64,000 bases of DNA from Paracoccaceae bacterium (GCA_016778765.1 JADHOV010000007.1:1-64000); one strand, 5' to 3'. Numbered from the stretch's first letter, positions 18,720 to 26,729 are shown. Made by a program: numbers and translations. Notes: generated from the sequence alone by a model not told the origin.

Positions 18720-19221
18720 AAGCAAAATAAACGAACCAGGTCAAAAAGACAGCGATGCAGCAACGCCCAGCGCCCCTGCGCCCACGGCTTATGCGGCTGA
18801 TCAAATTGAAACAAAGCCATCATCACCGAAGGCCAAACCTCCTGCATCCGTTCTGTCATCTGATCTGCACGTTACCGGAAATATGAAAACCACGGGTGAC
18901 ATTCAAGTGGAAGGCACGGTTGAGGGGGATATTCGCGCGCATCTGCTGACGGTGGGCGAAAGCGCCACGATCAAAGGCGAAGTCATTGCCGATGATGTGG
19001 TTGTAAATGGCCGAATCGTTGGTCGGGTGCGTGGCTTGAAAGTGCGCCTAACGGCGACGGCGCGCGTGGAAGGCGATATCATTCATAAAACAATCGCGAT
19101 TGAATCGGGGGCGCATTTCGAAGGTTCTGTTCAGCGCCAAGACGATCCATTGACCAAAACGGCCGCAGCAAAGCCCGCCACAGCGGCCCCAGCGCCCCGG
19201 CAAACCGCCGCCAAAGTCTGA
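18709..19221 (+). CDS. Bactofilin (polymer-forming cytoskeletal protein)
   Basis: 170 residues. Disordered Pro/Ala/Lys-rich tails flank a central beta-helix (about residues 45-140) made of short repeats such as TGDIQVEGTVEGDIRAHLLT and GEVIADDVVVNGRIVG. Bactofilins polymerise without nucleotides and act as scaffolds for cell-wall enzymes. The gene overlaps the M23 peptidase by 11 bases, a pairing known in other bacteria where bactofilin positions an M23 peptidase, so a joint role in cell shape or wall remodelling is likely. A strong terminator follows at 19241. Confidence 0.93.
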   Translation: MFSKSKINEPGQKDSDAATPSAPAPTAYAADQIETKPSSPKAKPPASVLSSDLHVTGNMKTTGDIQVEGTVEGDIRAHLLTVGESATIKGEVIADDVVVNGRIVGRVRGLKVRLTATARVEGDIIHKTIAIESGAHFEGSVQRQDDPLTKTAAAKPATAAPAPRQTAAKV

Positions 19222-19240
19222 CATTAGGCGCCAACAGATG

Positions 19241-19274
19241 ATGCGCCAGCTCTTCATGAGCTGAGCGCATTTTT
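19241..19274 (+). terminator. Rho-independent terminator after the bactofilin gene
   Basis: A stem of ATGCGC/GCGCAT plus AGCTC/GAGCT with a one- and two-base internal mismatch and the loop TTCAT, followed by TTTT. It lies 20 bases after the bactofilin stop and reads on the plus strand, so it ends the bcp-DUF455-M23-bactofilin stretch ahead of the convergent thioesterase. Confidence 0.75.
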
Positions 19275-19300
19275 CGTTTCTGCTACATCTCAGCTACATC

Positions 19301-19738
19301 TTAATGCATTTTACTCGTTTTAGCGGGCGGCAATGCATATGTCATGGAAGCCCGCGCCACGGGTTCGGCTTTACCTTCAGAGTAGATAAGAACATCGCAA
19401 ACAGCCAATAAACGGCCAAGTTTCAACAATTTACAATGCGCAATCAGATCACGACCTGCATCGGGTTTGCGCATAAAATCCAAAGAGGCATTGGTCGTAA
19501 CAGCAAGTTCTTTCGGCCCGATTGCAGCCAGGACGCTCATATATACCGACACATCTGCCAAAGCGAACATGGCTGGCCCTGACACTGTGCCGCCGGGGCG
19601 CAAATGTCGTTCTTGCACCTTCAGGCGCACCTGTATCTGCCCCTCTTGTAGCGCCTCAATGGCAAATTCACCGCGAATCTGGGGAAACACGTCTTCAAGA
19701 TAGCGCATTAAGGTCTCTGCCGTGTAAGGTAATGGCAT
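19301..19738 (-). CDS. PaaI-type hotdog thioesterase
   Basis: 145 residues with a hotdog fold: GGTVSGPAMFALADVSVYMS near residue 48 corresponds to the helix-bearing substrate segment of PaaI-like acyl-CoA thioesterases, and LDFMRKPDAGRDLIAH near 85 to the following strands. Such enzymes hydrolyse acyl-CoA thioesters in the cytoplasm; the acyl group is not known. It is divergent from the crotonase-family gene (56 bases between starts), which suggests a shared acyl-CoA context. Confidence 0.85.
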   Translation of the reverse strand: MPLPYTAETLMRYLEDVFPQIRGEFAIEALQEGQIQVRLKVQERHLRPGGTVSGPAMFALADVSVYMSVLAAIGPKELAVTTNASLDFMRKPDAGRDLIAHCKLLKLGRLLAVCDVLIYSEGKAEPVARASMTYALPPAKTSKMH

Positions 19739-19794
19739 TCTTTTCTCTCTCTTTATTTCGGTGTAGACTCGCGGAAAATCAGAAGGAGGGCAAG

Positions 19795-20580
19795 ATGGCT
19801 TTATTAGAACGCAACGATACGGGATCGATTGCCCATCTCACATTGAATGCTCCAGAGAAATTAAACGCGCTGTCAGAGGGGATGCTGGAGGCGCTGCAAT
19901 CTGAATTTGACGTCCTAAAAAACGACCAGGCGATCCGTGCGGTTATTTTAGAGGGCGCCGGCAAAGCGTTTTGCGCCGGCCATGATCTCAAAGAGATGAC
20001 CGCAGGCCGGCAAGCCGAAGATGGCGGCAAAGCCTATTTCAAAACGCTGTTCAATCGCTGCGCAAAAATGATGCAAACAATCCAGAAATTGCCGCAACCG
20101 GTGATCGCACAAGTGCATGGCATTGCCACTGCCGCAGGCTGCCAATTGGTGGCAAGCTGCGATTTGGCAGTTGCCGCCGAGGGCACGAAATTTGGCGTTA
20201 ACGGCGTTAATATCGGATTATTCTGTTCCACCCCAATGGTGGCGCTTTCCCGAAATATCCCCCGAAAACAAGCATTTGAAATGCTAACCACCGGGCAATT
20301 TATTAATGCCGCGCGCGCGCAAGACCTCGGTTTGATAAACCGCGTTGTCTCCGAAAAACAGCTCAGCGCAGAGACTCGGGCCTTGGCGGAATTATTGGCC
20401 AGCAAACTTGGCGTTGCGGTGAAAATTGGCAAAGAAGCGTTCTACAATCAGTTACAAATGCCATTATCCGAAGCCTATGATTATACGGGCGACGTGATGG
20501 TCGAAAATATGCTGTATCGGGATACCGAAGAGGGCATCAGCGCCTTCATTGAGAAACGCGATCCTAACTGGACACAGTAA
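19795..20580 (+). CDS. Crotonase-family protein (enoyl-CoA hydratase-like)
   Basis: 261 residues. The ATG at 19795 follows AGAAGGAGGG, which decides it over the long in-frame extension overlapping the thioesterase. The oxyanion-hole segments are present: GKAFCAGHDLKEM near residue 57 and GIATAAGCQLVASCDLAVA near 107. However, the glutamates that act as acid/base in classical enoyl-CoA hydratase are not seen at their usual places (the first reads GCQLVASCD, the second VNIGLFCS). The pattern resembles the ECHDC3-like group of unclear activity. It might be a hydrolase, an isomerase or inactive toward enoyl-CoA. Confidence 0.85.
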   Translation: MALLERNDTGSIAHLTLNAPEKLNALSEGMLEALQSEFDVLKNDQAIRAVILEGAGKAFCAGHDLKEMTAGRQAEDGGKAYFKTLFNRCAKMMQTIQKLPQPVIAQVHGIATAAGCQLVASCDLAVAAEGTKFGVNGVNIGLFCSTPMVALSRNIPRKQAFEMLTTGQFINAARAQDLGLINRVVSEKQLSAETRALAELLASKLGVAVKIGKEAFYNQLQMPLSEAYDYTGDVMVENMLYRDTEEGISAFIEKRDPNWTQ

Positions 20581-20660
20581 ACCATCCAAAGCTAAAACCT
20601 CAGGTCAATAAAGGCGGGTCTTGGGCTGGTCATTCCGTTGCATTTCGTTAGGAAGAGCGC

Positions 20661-22010
20661 ATGAGCGAGACATTAAATATCATTGGCGGCGGCATGGCAG
20701 GATCAGAAGCCGCCTGGCAAGCCGCCCAAATGGGCGTGAACGTGGTGATCCACGAAATGCGTCCTCAGGTGAAAACATTTGCGCATCAGACGGCTGATTT
20801 GGGTGAAATGGTATGCTCTAACTCTTTTCGTTCTGACGATCACGAACAAAACGCCGTCGGCCTGCTGCACTGGGAAATGTTACAGGCCGAAGGCGTGATC
20901 ATTCAAACCGCCTACGAGCATCGTTTACCTGCAGGCGGTGCTTTGGCCGTTGACCGTGAGGTTTTTGCCAAAAGCGTAACACGCAAACTCAAGGCGCATC
21001 CCAAGATCACGATTGTTAACAAAGAAATCGACGCGCTGCCTCAATCAGGTCATTGGATCGTGGCCACTGGGCCGCTCACCTCATCCGCGCTGGGCGCCTC
21101 TTTGGCAAAAACAACTGGCCGCGATGCGTTGGCCTTTTTCGATGCCATCGCCCCCATCCTCTATTATGACAGCATTGATATGTCCAAAGCCTGGATGCAA
21201 TCGCGCTATGATAAGGGCGAAACTGAGGCCGAGCGCACCGCTTATTTAAACTGCCCGATGGATAAAAGCCATTATGAACGCTTTATCGACGCGCTGCTCG
21301 AGGCCGAAAAAACCGAATTTCATGAAGGAGAAACGGCGGGGTATTTTGATGGATGTTTGCCGATTGAAGTGATGGCAGAGCGGGGCCGCGAAACGCTGCG
21401 TTTCGGACCGATGAAACCCGTTGGCCTGACCAATCCACATAGCAGTCAAAAGCCCTATGCCGTGGTGCAGTTGCGCCGCGATAATGCCCTGGGCACGCTG
21501 TATAATATTGTCGGATTTCAAACAAAAATGAAATATGGCGCCCAAAAAGAGGTTCTGCGGCAGATACCAGGGTTAGAGGCGGCTGAATTTGCGCGTTTGG
21601 GCGGCATCCACCGCAATACGTTTTTAAATTCCCCCACTCTTTTGGATCATCAGATGCGTTTAAAAACGGCCCCACATCTACGCTTTGCCGGCCAAATAAC
21701 TGGCGTAGAGGGTTACGTAGAAAGCGCCGCGATGGGTTTATTGGCTGGGCGCATGGCGGCCAGTGAGATCCTTGGAAAGCCTCTGCCCCCTGTACCGGAA
21801 GATACCGCCTTAGGGGCATTAATGCTGCATATTACCGGCGGCGCTGATGCAAAAACCTTTCAGCCCATGAATGTGAATTTCGGCCTGTTCAGACCGATAG
21901 AGGGCACAAAGAACGGCCGTAAAGGGCGCAAAGAGCGCTATAAAGCCTATACAGACCGGGCAAAAAGCGCTTGGCAGGATTGGTTGGCCAAAGCCCCTCT
22001 GGACGCCTAG
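20661..22010 (+). CDS. trmFO: Folate-dependent tRNA (uracil-54-C5) methyltransferase
   Basis: 449 residues. TrmFO uses methylenetetrahydrofolate and FADH2 to make ribothymidine at position 54 of the T loop. The FAD motif [12 protein letters not shown] starts at residue 9, the conserved Cys52 is in [12 protein letters not shown], and the second conserved Cys lies in [12 protein letters not shown] near residue 225. The C-terminal [10 protein letters not shown] block completes the family. GGAAGAG precedes the start. It is followed by a methyltransferase and gluQRS on the same strand, making a tRNA-linked block. Confidence 0.97.
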   Translation: MSETLNIIGGGMAGSEAAWQAAQMGVNVVIHEMRPQVKTFAHQTADLGEMVCSNSFRSDDHEQNAVGLLHWEMLQAEGVIIQTAYEHRLPAGGALAVDREVFAKSVTRKLKAHPKITIVNKEIDALPQSGHWIVATGPLTSSALGASLAKTTGRDALAFFDAIAPILYYDSIDMSKAWMQSRYDKGETEAERTAYLNCPMDKSHYERFIDALLEAEKTEFHEGETAGYFDGCLPIEVMAERGRETLRFGPMKPVGLTNPHSSQKPYAVVQLRRDNALGTLYNIVGFQTKMKYGAQKEVLRQIPGLEAAEFARLGGIHRNTFLNSPTLLDHQMRLKTAPHLRFAGQITGVEGYVESAAMGLLAGRMAASEILGKPLPPVPEDTALGALMLHITGGADAKTFQPMNVNFGLFRPIEGTKNGRKGRKERYKAYTDRAKSAWQDWLAKAPLDA

Positions 22011-22034
22011 CATCTGATTTGCTTAACTTACGGC

Positions 22035-22646
22035 ATGACGACAACATATCTCGATAAAATTTACAGCGCTGACAGCGCAGATTTACGCCCCTTTTACGCC
22101 CAATGGGCGCAGAGCTATGATCAGGAAGTGGGCGAAAACGGCTATGTCACTCCGCTGAGAATTGCCGAGGCGCTGGCGCGACATGTAAAAGATCTGAGCA
22201 TACCCATCCTCGATTATGGATGCGGCACAGGTGTTTCAGGGCAGGCGTTTCAAGAAGCGGGTTTTCTTACGATCGACGGGGTAGATATTTCGGCTGAAAT
22301 GCTCGAGGTTGCGGCGCAAAAAAAGATCTATCGCCGCTTGGAGGTGTTTGCGCCCGAAATCGGCCCGAACGTGAAACTGGGGGCTTATCAGATTATTGCC
22401 GCGGTTGGCGTCATTGGCGCCGGCGCCGCACCGCTCGCCGTATTAGATAAAATGATGGCTCTCTTGGCTCCAAAAGGGCTGTTGGTGTTTTCATTCAATG
22501 ATCACACATTGGAAGACCCCGCTTATGACGGGCTGGTTGAGGATTATGTAAAACAGGGTCAGGCGGTGCTGCATTTAAAGGAGTATGGCGACCATCTGCC
22601 AAAGCAAAAAATCAATTCCAATATTTATATTCTTGAAAAATTGTGA
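22035..22646 (+). CDS. Class I SAM-dependent methyltransferase
   Basis: 203 residues. Motif I reads ILDYGCGTGVSGQAF near residue 58, followed by an acidic motif II (TIDGVDISAEML) and the post-I region LLAPKGLLVFSFNDH. The N-terminus (FYAQWAQSYDQEVGENGY) is of the type found in small-molecule or Williams-Beuren-like methyltransferases. Substrate unknown. Its stop overlaps the GTG start of gluQRS (GTGA), so the two are translationally coupled. Confidence 0.85.
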   Translation: MTTTYLDKIYSADSADLRPFYAQWAQSYDQEVGENGYVTPLRIAEALARHVKDLSIPILDYGCGTGVSGQAFQEAGFLTIDGVDISAEMLEVAAQKKIYRRLEVFAPEIGPNVKLGAYQIIAAVGVIGAGAAPLAVLDKMMALLAPKGLLVFSFNDHTLEDPAYDGLVEDYVKQGQAVLHLKEYGDHLPKQKINSNIYILEKL

Positions 22647-23497
22647 CGTTTCGAACCAGATTTGCCCCCTCGCCCACGGGCCCGCTGCATCTTGGTCATG
22701 CGTATTCTGCCTTATATGGCCAAAGACTGGCCGAGGCAAAAAACGGGCTTTGGCTGCTTCGGATAGATGATCTAGACCACAGCCGTTCAAAACCAGAATG
22801 GACGCAGCAGATTTTCGATGATCTGCGCTGGCTTGGACTGGCTTGGCCCGAGCCTGTCAGGTTCCAATCGCAGGAAACCGCCTCCTATCAAACAGCGCTT
22901 GATGCGCTGGCACGCGCCGGAGTGATCTATCCGTGCTGCTGCAACCGCGCGGATATTGCGCAAGCCGCAGCTGCCCCGCAAGAAGGCGTGCCCGAATTTG
23001 GCCCCGATGGCCGCATCTACCCGGGCACATGCCGCCATCGCAGCCTGTCGCAGGCTGGCGCCGGCGACGCGCTGCGCTTGGATATGCGCAAAGCCGTCAA
23101 AGCCCTGCAAAAACCTGTGACCTATGAGGAATTTGGAACGCAGCATTCGAAACGGATAACGCTTAAACCCGAGCCGCTTATTGCGCAGGTTGGAGACGTG
23201 GTGCTGCGCAGAAAGGATCAGGGGACAGCTTATCATCTTGCCGTGGTCATAGATGATGATGCGCAAAACATCACCGATGTGGTGCGCGGCGCAGATCTGA
23301 GCGCCGCAACGCAAATTCATGTCGTGTTACAACAATTGCTGAATATTCAGACCCCTCGTTATCACCACCATTCCTTGATAAGGGATGAAACGGGCAAACG
23401 CTTGGCAAAACGCAGCGATTCTGAAGCGCTCAGCAGTTTGCGAAAAGCCGGCCACTCTGCCCAAGATATCACGGAGCGTTTGTTTTCAGCGCCTTAA
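22643..23497 (+). CDS. gluQ: Glutamyl-Q tRNA(Asp) synthetase
   Basis: 284 residues, close to the catalytic half of glutamyl-tRNA synthetase with no anticodon-binding domain. It adds glutamate to queuosine in tRNA-Asp. The HIGH-like block is FAPSPTGPLHLGHAYSALY at residue 7; a cysteine cluster for zinc is YPCCCNR and GTCRHR around residues 93-130; the KMSKS-like loop is KRLAKR near 250. It begins at GTG 22643, overlapping the methyltransferase stop by four bases. Together with queA in this window it links to queuosine metabolism. Its end overlaps the convergent hisI by four bases. Confidence 0.95.
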   Translation: MTFRTRFAPSPTGPLHLGHAYSALYGQRLAEAKNGLWLLRIDDLDHSRSKPEWTQQIFDDLRWLGLAWPEPVRFQSQETASYQTALDALARAGVIYPCCCNRADIAQAAAAPQEGVPEFGPDGRIYPGTCRHRSLSQAGAGDALRLDMRKAVKALQKPVTYEEFGTQHSKRITLKPEPLIAQVGDVVLRRKDQGTAYHLAVVIDDDAQNITDVVRGADLSAATQIHVVLQQLLNIQTPRYHHHSLIRDETGKRLAKRSDSEALSSLRKAGHSAQDITERLFSAP

Positions 23498-23853
23498 AGC
23501 AGAACCGGCAAGCGTTCATGTTCCCTACCATCTTGCACGGTGATGTAAAAGCAACTGCGGCGGTGGGTATGGCACGCAGGCCCGGTTTGATCAATCAACA
23601 ACAGCAGGCAATCGCGGTCACAATCTACGCGAAGCTCAACCAGCTTCTGGATATGCCCCGAGGTTTCGCCTTTCACCCACATCGCGCGACGCGAGCGGGA
23701 CCAATAGGTTACCCGCCCTGTTTGAAGCGTGAGCTTTACCGCCTCGGCATTCATCCAAGCCATCATCAGCACTTCGTTGCTATTGGCATCCTGCGCAATC
23801 GCTGGAATCAAGCCATCTTCGTTAAATGCAAGTTCCTCAACGTTAAATTCCAT
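23494..23853 (-). CDS. hisI: Phosphoribosyl-AMP cyclohydrolase
   Basis: 119 residues, the stand-alone HisI length without a HisE domain. It opens the purine ring of PR-AMP in the third step of histidine synthesis. The metal-binding blocks are clear: WSRSRRAMWVKGETSGH near residue 52, VDCDRDCLLLLIDQ near 76 and GPACHTHRRSCF near 91, with zinc cysteines and magnesium aspartates. It is convergent with gluQRS and away from other his genes. Confidence 0.95.
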   Translation of the reverse strand: MEFNVEELAFNEDGLIPAIAQDANSNEVLMMAWMNAEAVKLTLQTGRVTYWSRSRRAMWVKGETSGHIQKLVELRVDCDRDCLLLLIDQTGPACHTHRRSCFYITVQDGREHERLPVLL

Positions 23854-23920
23854 TCTTACAAACCTTTGCTTCTGCGCCGCTTCGCCTTATGTATTGTGTT
23901 GTGGGTAAAAGGGAAAGACC

Positions 23921-24376
23921 ATGTCGGGCGAGCCAGATCTGATAAAATTATACTCTAAAAAGATTTTGGCCTTAGCGGCCGATTTGCCAAATTATGCAAA
24001 GCTTGAGCATGTGTCGGCCCGCGCAAAAAAACGTTCGCCTCTCTGCGGATCAAGCGTAAGTGTTGAACTTGAACTCTCAGAAGGGCGCATAGCTGGCTTT
24101 ACACAAGACGTAAAAGCCTGTGCATTGGGACAGGCCGCCGCATGCATCACCGCCAGAGCGATCATTGGCTGCAGCGCCGCGCAAGTGCGCGTGGCCTGCG
24201 CAGAATTACAGGCCATGTTGACAGCAGATGGCCCAATACCCGCGGAACCGTTTCACGATCTTGAGGTTTTGCACCCCGCAATTCAGTTTAAAAACCGCCA
24301 TGCTTCAATTTTACTGTCTCTCGAAGCCACCACAGAGGCATTAGAGCTTGCGCAAAATGCAGAAAATACCGGCTGA
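23921..24376 (+). CDS. NifU/IscU-like Fe-S scaffold protein
   Basis: 151 residues of the NifU N-terminal family. Three conserved cysteine positions can be seen: PLCGSSVSVEL (near residue 43), ACALGQAAAC (near 67-75) and IGCSAAQV near 85. IscU proteins assemble 2Fe-2S or 4Fe-4S clusters for transfer. In Rhodobacteraceae such genes sit apart from the suf operon, as here, and next to hisI. It starts 67 bases from the divergent hisI gene. Confidence 0.85.
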   Translation: MSGEPDLIKLYSKKILALAADLPNYAKLEHVSARAKKRSPLCGSSVSVELELSEGRIAGFTQDVKACALGQAAACITARAIIGCSAAQVRVACAELQAMLTADGPIPAEPFHDLEVLHPAIQFKNRHASILLSLEATTEALELAQNAENTG

Positions 24377-24773
24377 GATAATGGGAAATGTACGCGCAAA
24401 CCGCGTTCAAAGCCGGTCGAGCCGGGCCCATATGAAGGTTTGTCCGACGCGTAACCTCGCCGCTTTCATACCCGATCGCGACGGGTAAATCACGCTCTTA
24501 ACGGCAAAAAAGCCGTCCGCAGGATGGTAGACATCACCATCGTTTAGGCAATATGAGAATTTAACGCTAGGCTTCATCACTTGCGGATATTTGGCCAACC
24601 CATATTTTGCCTCTTTAATTGCTTGTTGGCCGAAAAAAAATCAGGCGGCACGGGTTGATTTGGCGCTGTTGCGCACATTATGCACAGCCAAAACGAATTG
24701 CTGAAAATCAGCATAGAAAGCACTCAAGATACAATAGGGTCATGAGCGCATAGGGCGCGCATTATCTCTTTTC
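24377..24773. other. Intergenic region without a recognisable gene
   Basis: About 400 bases. A 63-codon minus-strand frame (24407-24598) begins at TTG, has no family match and no ribosome-binding site. The stretch then runs AT-rich into the terminator of the small RNA at 24774. No tRNA or other structured RNA is evident. Confidence 0.35.
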
Positions 24774-24803
24774 AAAAAAAAGGCAGTGCTGAAAAGCACT
24801 GCC
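24774..24803 (-). terminator. Terminator of the small RNA
   Basis: Perfect 9-bp stem GGCAGTGCT/AGCACTGCC with a four-base loop, followed on the minus strand by eight T residues. One of the two strongest intrinsic terminators in the window. It has no protein-coding gene immediately upstream, which supports an RNA gene there. Confidence 0.9.
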
Positions 24804-24870
24804 AAGAAATTGAAAACATCTGGGAGGAGAATTTTCAACACAAGCAAATTAATGGGAGGAGAAATTTGCT
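24774..24870 (-). ncRNA. Cuckoo/CcsR-like small RNA with two anti-SD loops
   Basis: Read on the minus strand, three stem-loops follow one another. Hairpin 1 (24870-24843) has the perfect 8-bp stem AGCAAATT/AATTTGCT and a 12-base loop TCTCCTCCCATT. Hairpin 2 (24838-24810) has the 7-bp stem TTGAAAA/TTTTCAA and a 15-base loop also carrying CTCCTCCC. Hairpin 3 is a 9-bp GC-rich terminator with a T tract. This is the layout of the Rhodobacterales cuckoo RNA family, whose CcsR members in Rhodobacter show CUCCUCC motifs in loops, are stress-induced and lie by DUF1127 genes. The motifs are complementary to Shine-Dalgarno sequences. The 5' end is not certain and may lie further upstream (up to about 24925). 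A DUF1127 gene is on the same strand but 2.4 kb away. Confidence 0.75.
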
Positions 24871-24902
24871 GTAATGTAACTTGCAACAGGCAGCCTCTGT
24901 CA

Positions 24903-24996
24903 GCAATGCACAAGATTGCATTGCCGATATGCATTTTATGCAAATCTAAAAGTTCTTGTGTCGCTTAATAATTAAGCTATTGACATCGCGTTAACG
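24903..24996. repeat. Cluster of short inverted repeats upstream of the small RNA
   Basis: Four separate palindromes in 94 bases: GCAATGCA/TGCATTGC around a 6-base gap (24903-24924), TGCAT-TTT-ATGCA (24930-24942), GCTTAAT-A-ATTAAGC (24963-24977) and GCGTTAACGC (24987-24996). They lie just upstream of the small RNA on its strand and may be operators, a processed 5' part of the RNA, or both. I could not fix a promoter. Confidence 0.45.
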
Positions 24997-25044
24997 CAGC
25001 GTCAGTTGTGTTGCAAAGTCTCGCCGCGTCAGGCTTGAGGCTAT

Positions 25045-25088
25045 AGTGGCTAGGCTCTCTGTTTGGGAGGAGAGCGAGTCTAGCCACT
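25045..25088 (-). other. Third CUCCUCCC motif in a strong hairpin
   Basis: A perfect 9-bp outer stem (AGTGGCTAG/CTAGCCACT) encloses an inner stem GCTCTC/GAGAGC. On the minus strand the CTCCTCCC motif begins in the inner stem and runs into the loop. It is about 200 bases upstream of the two-loop RNA on the same strand. It may be a second, diverged anti-SD RNA module or the leader of one precursor. No terminator follows it directly. Confidence 0.45.
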
Positions 25089-25249
25089 AAAATCTTCACC
25101 CTATATTGCCATGGATCAAGCCGACAAACATAGGGCAATAAGCTTGCCCAACCGAGCAAGACCGCTGGTCTAAAGAATGACGCCAATTGGCCGCCGCATC
25201 CACAGCGCCAAACAGGCTGTAAAAGGCAGCGCGGCTTTGTGCAGAATGT

Positions 25250-26404
25250 TCAACCTAAAAGCAAACCAGCCGTGATCTTTTTCTTGGGGTCGAAAAATGG
25301 CCGTTCAACCACCAATGCGCTGCGCTGCTGCTCCCCCACAAGAACACGCAGCTCGGATCCCAATGCAGTATAATCTACAGACACCATTGCAAGCGCAATA
25401 TTTTTCTGCAAGCGCGGCGAGAAAACCGCAGAGGTCACCTTGCCAATCGTTTCCTCCTTATCTGTGATGGTCCAAAAACTTGTATTTGGCCCCCTCAAAG
25501 GCGCGCCGTCCAAAACCAAACCAACTTGTTTGCGCTCTACCCCTTTGGCCTTGATACGGCGCAGCGCAGATTTGCCAATAAAATTCGCCTCGATATCCAG
25601 GTTAACCAAACGGTCTAAACCCAGCTCAAACGGGTTCGTGTGAATATCCGCATCCGCATGGTAAGACAGCATCCCCCCTTCGATGCGCCGAATTGAAGAC
25701 GTGTGCCCCGGCTTCAGGCCAAACGCAGCACCAGCGGCCATAATGCGCTCCCACAGCGCACTTCCATAAGCCCCATCCCTAAGATAAATCTCATAACCCA
25801 ATTCGCTTGACCAGCCAGTGCGGGACACCAGCAATGGAATGCCCTCAAGCTCGAGTTCGCGCAGCCAGTAATAGCGCAAATCTCCTATAGACTCTCCGAA
25901 TAAAGCCTTCATGATTTCCCCGGAATTGGGGCCCTGCAATTGCAAAGGGGACACATCCGGCTCACAGATGCTCACATCCAAGCCAGAATGCACTGCCACC
26001 CCCTGCGCCCAGAGCAAAATATCGCTGTCCGCCAAGGAAATCCAAAAATGGTTTTCTGCAAGGCGCAAAAGAATTGGATCGTTTAACAGCCCACCATCGG
26101 CATTGGTGATGAGAATATATTTACATTGACCCACCGCCATTTTCGAAAGATCGCGGGGGGTTAACATTTGCACGAACTCTGCCGCATCAGGTCCTGTCAC
26201 TTCGACCTGCCGTTCAACGGCTACATCGCACAGGATTGCTGCGTTTACCAAATTCCAAAAATTCTGCTCAGGATCTCCGAAGTCGCGGGGGATATACATA
26301 TGATTATAAACCGAAAACCCTTTTGCACCCCAGCGAACCGTAGCGTCAAAATAAGGAGATTTTCTAATCTGAGTGCCGAAGCCAAACTCATCTGTTGATG
26401 TCAT
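25250..26404 (-). CDS. GcvT-family aminomethyltransferase, DmdA-like
   Basis: 384 residues of the GcvT fold, which binds tetrahydrofolate. The blocks GFSVYNHMYIPRDF near residue 28, DVAVERQVEVTGPDA near 55, TPRDLSKMAVGQCKY near 77, LNDPILL and WISLADSDILL strongly recall DmdA, the DMSP demethylase of roseobacters and SAR11, rather than the glycine-cleavage T protein, and no gcvH or gcvP is nearby. DmdA moves a methyl group from dimethylsulfoniopropionate to tetrahydrofolate. The distinction from paralogous methyltransferases needs phylogeny. I start at ATG 26404, with AGGG upstream, rather than the TTG at 26437. It stands alone. Confidence 0.75.
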   Translation of the reverse strand: MTSTDEFGFGTQIRKSPYFDATVRWGAKGFSVYNHMYIPRDFGDPEQNFWNLVNAAILCDVAVERQVEVTGPDAAEFVQMLTPRDLSKMAVGQCKYILITNADGGLLNDPILLRLAENHFWISLADSDILLWAQGVAVHSGLDVSICEPDVSPLQLQGPNSGEIMKALFGESIGDLRYYWLRELELEGIPLLVSRTGWSSELGYEIYLRDGAYGSALWERIMAAGAAFGLKPGHTSSIRRIEGGMLSYHADADIHTNPFELGLDRLVNLDIEANFIGKSALRRIKAKGVERKQVGLVLDGAPLRGPNTSFWTITDKEETIGKVTSAVFSPRLQKNIALAMVSVDYTALGSELRVLVGEQQRSALVVERPFFDPKKKITAGLLLG

Positions 26405-26605
26405 GATCCCTGCCTTTTGCATATGAAATTTGGGCAAGATCTGCCCAGTAAAACGTAGCGATTAATAGATCGGATCACTCTGCTTAAGAGGGTCAAAAAC
26501 GCCCTAAATTCTGACGAAAAAGACCCACCAACCTTTCAAAAGGCACTGCCGTTTATCCGCGCTGATTAAATACACATTATGCTTCAAAATATCGTCGTCC
26601 CCTGC

Positions 26606-26729
26606 ATGGGGTGGGAGGTTTGCCATCACCAAACCACAAGGCACGCTGGGCTCCCTGTTTCAGGCAATACCTAAAAATGACTTACCAAACACGGCCAATT
26701 ACAACGTCTGCCCCAAAAATGCCGCCAGC
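26606..26729 (+). pseudogene. Decayed N-terminal copy of the SRAP gene
   Basis: Starting at 26613 the frame reads GRFAITKPQ, then LFQAIPKNDLPNTANYNVCP. By eye 24 of 34 residues are identical to residues 3-36 of the intact SRAP gene at 27688. The start region reads ATGGGGTGGGAGG where the intact gene has ATGTGTGGAAGG: an extra base destroys both the frame and the catalytic Cys2 codon. After about 26729 the similarity ends. This is a dead partial duplication 1.1 kb upstream of the working gene and in the same direction. Confidence 0.7.

Noticed and set aside
24407-24598. 63-codon minus-strand frame
   Set aside because: TTG start, no ribosome-binding site and no family pattern; it lies in a non-coding spacer.
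26405-26560. Glycine riboswitch upstream of the GcvT-family gene
   Set aside because: No tandem aptamer-like conserved cores in the leader.
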